Made by a program: the position numbers and the translations under genes | Shown here: positions 6,581 to 12,861 of the stretch, piece after piece | How positions within the stretch are numbered: the stretch's first letter is position 1 | Layout: the number at the start of each line of letters is the position of its first letter | Notes under the pieces: generated by a model | The model's database searches: none | What the model was told of the DNA's origin: nothing | Seen by the model: the letters and a program-made list of their open reading frames with translations, nothing else | DNA from: Verrucomicrobiota bacterium | GTDB lineage: Bacteria > Verrucomicrobiota > Verrucomicrobiia > Verrucomicrobiales > Akkermansiaceae | Direction: 5' to 3' | Length of the DNA: 12,861 bases | Assembly: GCA_026397695.1 (NCBI GenBank) | Contig: JAPLUJ010000153.1 | Location: 1 to 12,861, forward strand

Positions 6581-7252
6581 ATGGCCCATGCAGCATCCCG
6601 GAAGGAGAACGCGACCCGGCTTATTCTGATAGAAGATCACGCCGATTTCCGCGAGTCGGTGACGCGGGTCCTCGAGGAGCGCGGGGGATACCAATGCGTA
6701 GGTGGATTTTCCACCATGGAGGACGCACTGGAAGCACTGCGTGGCGGTCTCAAGGCGGATCTGGTGCTGTCGGATCTCGGACTGCCCGGCATGAGCGGCG
6801 TCGCGGGGATCCGCAAAGTGCGCGAGCTGTTGCCCGAGGCGCGCATCCTGGTGCTCACCGCCTTCACGGACAAAACGAAGGTTTTCGCAGCTCTGGAGGC
6901 GGGCGCACATGGATATTTGGTCAAGGCGGGCAGCGCGACACGCCTGATGGAAACTTTGGAAGAGGTTCTGGCAGGCGGCACGCCGCTTGATCCGAAGATT
7001 GCGGGCATGATCCTGCAGACGTTCCGCCAACTCAGCCCGATCCCCGAGGCGGAGTCGCTTTCCGGGCGGGAGTGCGAGGTCTTGCAACTCGCGGCAAAAG
7101 GACTGACGCGCCAGGAAATCGCCGACGAACTGAAGCTCAGCCCGTATTCGGTGACGGAATACATCAAGCGCAGCTTCGACAAACTGCATGTGCGGAACCT
7201 GCCGGCGGCCGTAAGCGAGGCGATCCGCCGGGGATTTCTGGACTTGTCCTGA
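6581..7252 (+). CDS. LuxR/NarL-family two-component response regulator
   Basis: A cytoplasmic transcription regulator of 223 residues. The receiver domain (about 12-130) has the acidic pair E18-D19, the phosphoacceptor D65 in VLSDLGLPGMSG, T93 in VLTAF and K115 in LVKAG, so the full phosphorylation set is present. The C-terminal helix-turn-helix (about 158-222) reads LSGRECEVLQLAAKGLTRQE and continues with EIADELKLSPYSVTEYIKR, a GerE-type domain. The usual histidine of the recognition helix (VxxH) is a tyrosine here. The frame is open from 6464, but the start at 6581 is chosen because the receiver fold begins ~12 residues after it and the 39 extra residues look non-conserved. No histidine kinase lies in the window, so it is an orphan here. 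It is divergent from the lyase gene and may regulate it, as an inference from position. Confidence 0.9.
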   Translation: MAHAASRKENATRLILIEDHADFRESVTRVLEERGGYQCVGGFSTMEDALEALRGGLKADLVLSDLGLPGMSGVAGIRKVRELLPEARILVLTAFTDKTKVFAALEAGAHGYLVKAGSATRLMETLEEVLAGGTPLDPKIAGMILQTFRQLSPIPEAESLSGRECEVLQLAAKGLTRQEIADELKLSPYSVTEYIKRSFDKLHVRNLPAAVSEAIRRGFLDLS

Positions 7253-7282
7253 CGGCAAATCAACTTTCAGGGAAGGTCCGCC

Positions 7283-7419
7283 GTGTCCCAAATCTTAGGG
7301 ACATGACAGGCATCCGGTTTTGGTGCATTTTTCACCCGTCGAGGGGAGGGATCCCCGGTTTCAAATAATTCATGACAGAATCAAATGGGGTCGCGAGGGG
7401 TCGCGACCCCTTTTTGTTG
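7283..7419 (+). repeat. Structured tandem repeat, copy A (137 bp)
   Basis: This unit recurs 169 bp downstream (7452-7590) with one substitution (C at 7311, T at 7480) and two paired insertions. Reading left to right it holds several potential hairpins: TGTCCC/GGGACA; GGTG/CACC with loop CATTTTT; GGGGA/TCCCC with a GGGA (GNRA-type) loop; ATTC/GAAT; and a perfect terminator stem. The octamer CATGACAG occurs twice (7302-7309 and 7371-7378). It begins 31 bp after the response-regulator stop, so it could be that gene's 3' UTR, a small RNA, or a mobile-element end. Confidence 0.92.
7387..7415 (+). terminator. Intrinsic terminator ending repeat copy A
   Basis: GGGGTCGCGA (7387-7396), loop GGGG, TCGCGACCCC (7401-7410), followed by TTTTT. 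This is a perfect 10-bp GC-rich stem with a T-tract, so a textbook intrinsic terminator on the plus strand. It may end the response-regulator transcript. Confidence 0.88.
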
Positions 7420-7451
7420 CCGAGCGATCCCGTCTCAAGGAGGGCGTGTCA

Positions 7452-7590
7452 GTGTCCCAAATCTTAGGGACATGACAGGTATCCGGTTTTGGTGCATTTT
7501 TCACCCGTCGAGGGGAGGGATCCCCGGTTTCAAATAATTCATGACAGAATCAAATGGGGGTCGCGAGGGGTCGCGACCCCCTTTTTGTTG
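7452..7590 (+). repeat. Structured tandem repeat, copy B (139 bp)
   Basis: Second copy of the 7283-7419 unit, separated from it by a 32-bp unrelated linker. It is identical apart from T at 7480 and one extra G and one extra C, which fall on opposite arms of the terminator stem. Copy B ends 94 bp before the start of the helix-turn-helix gene, so it is that gene's upstream flank. It insulates the gene from read-through and may belong to the same element. Confidence 0.92.
7556..7586 (+). terminator. Intrinsic terminator ending repeat copy B
   Basis: GGGGGTCGCGA (7556-7566), loop GGGG, TCGCGACCCCC (7571-7581), then TTTTT. The stem is 11 bp, one pair longer than in copy A because G and C were gained together. 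Confidence 0.88.
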
Positions 7591-7620
7591 TGAGATCGTT
7601 AGGGATTCATGGGGATGGCT

Positions 7621-7684
7621 GCTGCGGGTGACGGTGATTCAAGCTTGATTCTCGCAGCGCAAAACTATTTATGGAGGCGTTGCC
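7621..7684 (+). promoter_or_regulatory. Leader of the helix-turn-helix gene with strong RBS and a palindrome
   Basis: GGAGG (7673-7677) lies 7 nt before the ATG at 7685, the best ribosome binding site in the window, and fixes the start. Upstream lies the perfect 10-bp palindrome TCAAGCTTGA (7639-7648), inside the arms GCTGCG (7621-7626) and CGCAGC (7653-7658). It could be an operator for the encoded protein, though nothing beyond symmetry supports that. Confidence 0.5.
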
Positions 7685-8410
7685 ATGAACCATCCCGCGA
7701 CGCATCGTTTGAATCAGCAGCAGCGCGATGAAATGACCCGCCGCGTGCTGGCCGGAGAAACGGCTGCCTCTATCGGCAAGGATTTCGGGGTGACTCGCGC
7801 CTATGTCGCCTTGCTCAAGGCCCAGGCGCTCGATCCGGAGCGCTTCATCCGCAAGCAGGAGGCAAAGCTTTCCCAAAAACTCACCGCAGCCGAGTTGCAA
7901 AAATTTCACGAGATTCTAGCGGGCAGCACCCCGGAGGATCATGATTTGGTGCCGACCTCGCAGCGTTGGTCTTTCGAACACGGCCGCCAGTTGGCAAAAA
8001 AACTCTTCCCGCATAAACACCCGAGCGTGCGGGTGATCAAGGAGTGTCTAACCCCCTATGTGCCGCGCCGTCAGGACTTTCGCTTCACCCGGCCCCAGCC
8101 GCCGAAACCGCATCACATCAACCAGATAGACCCGGAGTTGGCCAAGGATCCGAGTTATGTCGCGTATTATCTATCACCCATCTGTGAGCAAATCGCGTGG
8201 CGCGAATACGAATGGGCCGTTGCGGACTGGGACGCGCGCTTTGCCGCCGCCGAGGAACAACACGAAGCGGAATTGGCAAAGACCCGGCAAGCGGAATCCC
8301 CCGCAAGTGTGCCCGCACCACCGATGCCCGCACCGGGTCAGCGGATCGGCAAACACGCGAAAAGCAAGGGTAGCCCGTTCACCCCGCCAAAACGCCGGAA
8401 AAAACGCTAG
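7685..8410 (+). CDS. Helix-turn-helix protein of unknown function, basic C-terminus
   Basis: The product is 241 residues, soluble, with no signal peptide. Residues ~11-45 (QQRDEMTRRVLAGETAASIG, then KDFGVTRAYVALLKAQ) form a helix-turn-helix of the resolvase/transposase-repressor type: a helix, a tight G-containing turn and a recognition helix. The rest is charged and aromatic (WSFEHGRQLAKKLFPHKHPS, then DPSYVAYYLSPICEQIAW) and matches no family I know. A Pro-rich linker near residues 205-218 leads to the strongly basic tail PPKRRKKR, which probably contacts nucleic acid. There are no DDE, serine- or tyrosine-recombinase catalytic residues. The gene follows two copies of the structured repeat and precedes a long palindrome, so it may be the protein of a small repeat-associated element. 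The alternative is an ordinary DNA-binding regulator. Confidence 0.8.
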   Translation: MNHPATHRLNQQQRDEMTRRVLAGETAASIGKDFGVTRAYVALLKAQALDPERFIRKQEAKLSQKLTAAELQKFHEILAGSTPEDHDLVPTSQRWSFEHGRQLAKKLFPHKHPSVRVIKECLTPYVPRRQDFRFTRPQPPKPHHINQIDPELAKDPSYVAYYLSPICEQIAWREYEWAVADWDARFAAAEEQHEAELAKTRQAESPASVPAPPMPAPGQRIGKHAKSKGSPFTPPKRRKKR

Positions 8411-8599
8411 GTCGCCACGACCGCGCCGCAAATCCCCCGGCCATCACGCTGACCCCAGCCAACTGGCTCAAGGCCCGCAGCGGGAAATCGTTTCGCAGGG
8501 TGGCCTGACTTCATAAGTGTCATAGATCGGCAAACTATGACACCTATGAATCCGCCGTAGCAAATCCCTATGCGAGGTGCTATGGACCCCGCTTACGGT
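8411..8599. other. Intergenic region between convergent helix-turn-helix and Rhs genes
   Basis: Besides the 8510-8550 palindrome, it contains a 12-bp imperfect dyad AGCCAACTGGCT near 8457-8468. No coding frame is convincing. The GC-rich composition on the left gives way to AT-rich sequence at the Rhs 3' end. Confidence 0.5.
8510..8550. repeat. 41-bp near-perfect palindrome between convergent genes
   Basis: TTCATA (8510-8515) and GTGTCATAG (8517-8525) pair with CTATGACAC (8535-8543) and TATGAA (8545-8550). One A/C mismatch interrupts 15 bp of stem around the 9-nt loop ATCGGCAAA. It sits 100 bp after the helix-turn-helix gene and 50 bp after the minus-strand Rhs stop, so it could terminate both transcripts, although no T-tract follows. 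It could also be an element end or a protein-binding site: ATGACACCTAT in its right arm resembles ATGACAGGTAT in repeat copy B. Confidence 0.8.
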
Positions 8600-11500
8600 T
8601 CATTCGAAATATAGCATGCGCCAAAATCGAGAAATAAACCGATAATTTCCACCTATTTTGTGCATCGAAGGGTAGATTATATTGAATTTACTTGCACCTT
8701 TGTCGATGCTATAGGTCGCCATATACACTGCATCCTCTTTGCCTACAAACGGCATATTTGGAATAATTTCAATTTTTTGTAATCTAATATCGTCAATATG
8801 CACCTTAGGTATCACATCAATAGCATTAGAACAATCTAACGTATATGAACTTCCAACATTTGTATAGTTCATTTCAATAAATGCTTCTGGGATACTGTTC
8901 ATTGCCTTCAGTTTAGAATACTCATCCCTGCTGCAAAAATACTTCATTGCCGACGGAAGAGATCTTTTGAAGATTACCTCATTCGTGAAATTTTTGATGA
9001 ATATTGCTTCTTGGCTATTTAGATCAATCTTAACAAGAGCATGATCTTCACCCACACGCTCTTTGCCAACAAGAGATTTATCTCCAGCTGATACAAATTG
9101 AAGACACATGACTACGACACCTAGTAGTAGACTTCCATTTGAAATTACTCCCCTATAACTTGGGTCGTGTATATCAACAGCCTGCCTCATATCATCCAGA
9201 GATATTTCATCATAGCCGGTTATAAGTGATGGCTCGACTTTTTCAGCCGGACCCCAAGTCTTAGTACTTTTGTTATACGTTCTGTTGAATCCCCACTGCA
9301 CACCATTAAGAAGCACTATTCCAACGGAACCCGCAGTCCAGTTTCTGCTATTTTCTGGACTAGGATCAGGCTTTCTAATGCACACGACAAATGTATAGGC
9401 CTTCCAATGTAAATCGGCATTTACATCTGAAACATCATTATCCAACCGATACGGCGTGTCTATTAGCCTCATATATGAATTCACGACTGTACCTTCAGTC
9501 GGTAATCCATCTGGCACCGTTGCGCCATGCCCGCGATCGGGGTAGTATGGAGATGGAATCCAGGTATCGACAGAGATCCCCTTCTGAGTAGTGCGTTTCC
9601 TGTCGTTATTAGTTTTAGTAAACTGAATAAATTTCATATCTATACACCCACAATGTTTCTCAGAAACTCCTTGATTAAAGGTAAAGTCTATAGCAATAGA
9701 TACACCATTTGCATCTGCTGCTTTTTCCACAGCATTTCCGTCTTTATTGTAGGTCAACTCAGTCGATGAAATCGTCCCAATTTTCCTCCCCCTGTAGGAT
9801 ACGTCTCCCCCAACATTTCCCAGCAGGTCCCATACGTTGATTGCATCATTCCTCACGAACCCATTGAGGTTCATTCCACCGCGTTCCCCAATCGGATCCC
9901 TGGACGGCCAGCGGCCGGTCAGCGGGTCGTAGTACCTGTAGCCGTAATAGTAGAGACCGGTTTCTATATCTATCGACTTTGTGCTGAAGCGGTGGGCGAA
10001 GTCCTTGTTTATATCGACGTCGTCGTCAACAAGCGTCGCAACGGTGTTGCCGAAGGCATCGTATTCGTAATGGGCGACAGCTTCACCAGCGTCATCGAGG
10101 TATTCGCTCACGTTGCCGTTGCCGTCGAAGGTAGGGTAATAGGGAGTCCGGGTCGGGACGGGCGGATTGCCCGTGGTCATGCCGTGCTCGGAAGTGACCA
10201 GAAGTCCGCCGACTCCACCCGCTCCTTGCATGCTGCCGGAAAGGTCCATGCCCCAAACATAGGTCCTTGTGAGCGTTGTGCCAGTGTATTCGGCAATTAA
10301 ATTCCAGCCGTCGTAGAGATAGCGGGTGGTGACGGCGGTTTCGCCGTTGGGGGTGACGGTCTTGCTGATGCGGCGGGAGAGGTGGTCGTAGTCGAACGAG
10401 ATGACATCCCCGTTCAACTTGGTCACTTGGATCAGTCGGTTCTCCGCGTCCCATACGAGGATGGACTCGGCGTACGGAGCGGCCGGCAGCGGACCGCGCT
10501 GGTAGTTGCCGTCGGCATCGTATGCCGGATCAGTGCCAATGGGCAGCGTGATGCCGTTGGCCTTGGTGTATTGGTTGAGAGCGTCGGCGACGTAGTTGGA
10601 GGCGCCGAGGGTGAGGGTGCCATTGGCGGTTATTTCACGGTTGCCGATGGCGTCGTATTGGAAGACGCGGTCGCGAGGATCAGCCGCCGTGTTGTTGTTG
10701 TAGTCTTCTTTGGTCAGTTCCCCCCGGGAATTGTAATTCCAGCCGATGGCATTGGCGGCGCTCATTTTGCTGCCGGAACGGGTTACGGTCTGGCGTTGGC
10801 CGATGGAGTTGACAGCGTAGTTGTAGGCCGAGATGGTGACCGGCTCCGTGGAAAGATCGGCGTTGGTTTTGGTGTCGAGCACGTTGCGGGTGGTTTCCCA
10901 GGTGTTGGTGACGGTGTGGGCGGGGCCGGTGACGGTTGCGACGAGACCGTAGGAGGCGGCTTGGTAGCCGTAGGTGAAGTCGCCGTCCTCAAGGGGGACA
11001 TCGTTTCCGTCCACGGGGACTCCGGTTGCGTTTAGATCGGGATGGTCCCAGACGCGATTGATGCGCCCGGCGGTGTCGAAGCCGTAAGCCGTGGTGTAAT
11101 CGGTGCCGACTTTCAGGGAAAGGGGACGCCCCAAAGGATCATAGTAGCGGTTAAGGGTGCGCGCGGAGTTGTCCCGGTTGAGCACCTCGGTGGTGAGTTG
11201 GAGGGTGGAGGGATCGTATGTGTAGGTGGAGTGGGCAGCACCGCCGCGGGTGACTGTTAGGATGCGGCCGAGAGTATCGCGGGTGTAGGAAAGGGAGGGC
11301 GTGGTCTGGTCGGACGCTGCTGCGTTGGCGGCGTAGGCGACATTCATTGCGGCCTCGGCGTCATCGATTTCTTCTTGAGATGCTTCCTCGGCTATGAGTT
11401 CCAGCCAAGTGTTGCGGTCGGCAAGGTAAGTCTCCCAGAGAGTGTTGGTTCCGAAGTAATCGACGGACATGAGGCGGCCGCCCTCGTAACCGTAGGATGT

Positions 11501-12861
11501 GACGCGACCGCGCGCAGATGTGCGGGTGGCAAGACGACCGGCGTCTGTGTAGGTGTAGAGGGGACCTTGGCCAGAGTTATCAAGTTTTTCTTTGAGGCGG
11601 CCGGTGTGAGCGTAGTAGTTCCATGTGGTGGTGGCTTCCTCGGTGCCGTAGGTGGTCATGGTCTGTTTTCGCCCGGCATAGTCATAGGTGTAGGAGACGT
11701 GATAGGTTTGAGCACCGGAGACTTCCCACACCGTGCCGTCGGGATTATAGGAGGTGCTGGTTTCGCTGGTATCCGGATGGGTGACGGCGGTGCGGCGGCC
11801 GCGGGAGTCGTAGGTGTAGGAAGTGGTACGGTCGTTGTTGCCATTCTCCTCGGTGACGGATTTAACGGCGTCGCAGGTGGCGGAGACATAGGCGGTTCTG
11901 GTTTCTCCGGTGCGCAAGTCGGTGGAGGTGACGGGGCGGTTATAATCGCCGTAGCCGATGGTGGTGGAGGCGATTTCGTTGTCTTCCGAATCGTGGGAGA
12001 TGGTTTGATGAAGCAATCCGCCAACGTAAGATGAGACCACATAGGTGCCATCGGGACGGGTGGTGGTTTCGGTCCAGGACTGTGTTTCGGTGTCACCGAC
12101 CGTGGATTCGGTGATGGTGGGTTGGTTGCCGGCGGTGGCGGGATCACCGGTCCAGGATTCGGTGATGAGGCCATTGGGGCTGCGACGGGTGACGGAGACG
12201 ATGGTTTCCACCGGCGTGGTTCCTTCCTGCCAGACTTTGGTCGAGGTTTCGAGGAAGGAGTCGTTGGGATAGGTTTCGGTGTAGGTGATTTGGTCGATGC
12301 CGTAGTCGATGTCGCCATCGCCATTGACATCGAGCGCGGTAACGATGCGCTCGCCGCGGGAATTGTAGCCGTAAAGGGTGCGCACGCCGTCGGCATCCTC
12401 GACGCTTTCAAGTTGGCCAGTGAGTGAATTATAGGTGTAATCGGTGGACTCGGTGCCTTTGGTGATGTTGGTGGGGCGTCCGGCCCAGTCGGTGGTGGTG
12501 ACGGTGGTTTCCGTGTTGCAGTCAATGTAGGCACTGGTGGTGACGAGGCCCACACCGCTTACAGTGTAGCTGTATGACATATCCGGCTGCAGGTCGCCGG
12601 TGGTTGAGGCGATGCGGCCATCGGCATGGGTAACGGTGATTTGGGTGCCGTCCGGAACCGTGGTGGTGGTGATGGTTTCGGCGGTTGTAAGCACCCCTGC
12701 TAGGTATGTCAGATTGTAAGTGGTTGCGGTGTTGGTACTAACGAGAGTTTCATCATCGTAGGATGAGGGATCGGGGGACGAGGAGGAGGTTTCGGTTCCG
12801 GCGAGGTGGCGGGTGGACTGCGCCACCACCAGTCCACCGCGCTTGGTGGTCGTGGTGAGGC
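8600..12861 (-). CDS. Rhs/YD-repeat protein with variable C-terminal tip (5' end outside window)
   Basis: The minus-strand frame is open from the window edge to the TGA at 8600-8602. A GTG at 12829 is in frame, but the preceding codons (TTTTKRGGLV) read as the same protein, so the gene continues upstream. Residue numbers here start at that GTG. Residues 1 to ~980 are YD repeats (for example TDYTYNSLTGQLESVEDADG, SYTYDSRGRRTAVTHPD) that build the hollow beta shell of Rhs and Tc-toxin proteins. The core ends with YYGYRYYDPLTGRWPSRDPIG and NVWDLLG (to residue 1004), where the shell closes and autocleaves in characterised relatives; the last motif is DLLG rather than the usual DPxG. Residues 1005-1409 are the variable tip, which matches no toxin I know. 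DVNGDGDID at 167-175 looks like a calcium-binding loop. Composition falls sharply from GC-rich to AT-rich at the core/tip junction (~9,820), a sign of tip exchange. No immunity gene is visible downstream. Confidence 0.93.
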   Translation of the reverse strand, partial: LTTTTKRGGLVVAQSTRHLAGTETSSSSPDPSSYDDETLVSTNTATTYNLTYLAGVLTTAETITTTTVPDGTQITVTHADGRIASTTGDLQPDMSYSYTVSGVGLVTTSAYIDCNTETTVTTTDWAGRPTNITKGTESTDYTYNSLTGQLESVEDADGVRTLYGYNSRGERIVTALDVNGDGDIDYGIDQITYTETYPNDSFLETSTKVWQEGTTPVETIVSVTRRSPNGLITESWTGDPATAGNQPTITESTVGDTETQSWTETTTRPDGTYVVSSYVGGLLHQTISHDSEDNEIASTTIGYGDYNRPVTSTDLRTGETRTAYVSATCDAVKSVTEENGNNDRTTSYTYDSRGRRTAVTHPDTSETSTSYNPDGTVWEVSGAQTYHVSYTYDYAGRKQTMTTYGTEEATTTWNYYAHTGRLKEKLDNSGQGPLYTYTDAGRLATRTSARGRVTSYGYEGGRLMSVDYFGTNTLWETYLADRNTWLELIAEEASQEEIDDAEAAMNVAYAANAAASDQTTPSLSYTRDTLGRILTVTRGGAAHSTYTYDPSTLQLTTEVLNRDNSARTLNRYYDPLGRPLSLKVGTDYTTAYGFDTAGRINRVWDHPDLNATGVPVDGNDVPLEDGDFTYGYQAASYGLVATVTGPAHTVTNTWETTRNVLDTKTNADLSTEPVTISAYNYAVNSIGQRQTVTRSGSKMSAANAIGWNYNSRGELTKEDYNNNTAADPRDRVFQYDAIGNREITANGTLTLGASNYVADALNQYTKANGITLPIGTDPAYDADGNYQRGPLPAAPYAESILVWDAENRLIQVTKLNGDVISFDYDHLSRRISKTVTPNGETAVTTRYLYDGWNLIAEYTGTTLTRTYVWGMDLSGSMQGAGGVGGLLVTSEHGMTTGNPPVPTRTPYYPTFDGNGNVSEYLDDAGEAVAHYEYDAFGNTVATLVDDDVDINKDFAHRFSTKSIDIETGLYYYGYRYYDPLTGRWPSRDPIGERGGMNLNGFVRNDAINVWDLLGNVGGDVSYRGRKIGTISSTELTYNKDGNAVEKAADANGVSIAIDFTFNQGVSEKHCGCIDMKFIQFTKTNNDRKRTTQKGISVDTWIPSPYYPDRGHGATVPDGLPTEGTVVNSYMRLIDTPYRLDNDVSDVNADLHWKAYTFVVCIRKPDPSPENSRNWTAGSVGIVLLNGVQWGFNRTYNKSTKTWGPAEKVEPSLITGYDEISLDDMRQAVDIHDPSYRGVISNGSLLLGVVVMCLQFVSAGDKSLVGKERVGEDHALVKIDLNSQEAIFIKNFTNEVIFKRSLPSAMKYFCSRDEYSKLKAMNSIPEAFIEMNYTNVGSSYTLDCSNAIDVIPKVHIDDIRLQKIEIIPNMPFVGKEDAVYMATYSIDKGASKFNIIYPSMHKIGGNYRFISRFWRMLYFE

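Noticed and set aside
7283..7310. Left end of an IS481-type insertion sequence (TGTCCC…GGGACA start)
   Set aside because: No transposase with a DDE pattern and no matching inverted end were found in the window, so the insertion-sequence reading is unsupported.
7283..7590. CRISPR array
   Set aside because: Only two long repeats with a 32-bp linker; the size, terminators and lack of cas genes rule it out.
10092..12555. Long open frames on both strands opposite the Rhs gene, rich in Pro/Thr/Ser or Gly/Val
   Set aside because: They are shadows of the repetitive GC-rich Rhs coding sequence; their composition is low-complexity and the Rhs frame explains the region fully.

Overview
The window reads like a piece of a GC-rich, Gram-negative chromosome, most likely from the Verrucomicrobiota or a neighbouring PVC lineage. 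The basis is high GC, weak or absent Shine-Dalgarno sites on several genes, secreted enzymes with signal peptides, a short class I mannose-6-phosphate isomerase, and an Rhs protein whose 'WGMDLSG...GAGGVGGLL' stretch I associate with that group. No rRNA, tRNA or marker gene is present, so this assignment is an inference.

Positions 1-4744 form a metabolic and secreted-enzyme segment. It holds the 3' end of a mannose-6-phosphate isomerase gene (1-456, +) and a convergent 48-residue orphan ORF (506-652, -), with two small hairpins between them. A gene-poor gap (653-905) with one strong hairpin follows. Next is a large secreted glycoside-hydrolase-like gene (906-3681, +) broken by a frameshift near 1950-1960. 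A secreted HEXXH zinc metallopeptidase (3764-4744, +) comes 82 bp later and could share its transcript.

Positions 4745-7252 hold a tyrosine phenol-lyase/tryptophanase family gene (4873-6339, -). It converges on the peptidase across a nested hairpin and is divergent from a LuxR/NarL-type response regulator (6581-7252, +). The lyase carries the residues that mark tyrosine phenol-lyase rather than tryptophanase, but one cofactor-contacting arginine is replaced by leucine.

Positions 7253-12861 look accessory. A structured unit of 137/139 bp is repeated in tandem, each copy ending in an intrinsic terminator. The terminator stems differ by a paired G and C insertion that keeps the hairpin perfect. 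Next come a helix-turn-helix protein with a strong ribosome binding site (7685-8410, +), a 41-bp near-perfect palindrome (8510-8550), and the 3' part of a large Rhs/YD-repeat gene on the minus strand (8600 to the window edge). The Rhs gene is GC-rich in its repeat core and AT-rich in its C-terminal tip. The tip carries an internal hydrophobic segment that looks like the start of a second, fused protein.

No single pathway unites the window. The left half fits a heterotroph that degrades polysaccharide, protein and amino acids. The right half is a polymorphic-toxin-type and repeat-associated region. No transposase, integrase, CRISPR array, VgrG/PAAR protein or clear immunity gene was seen.
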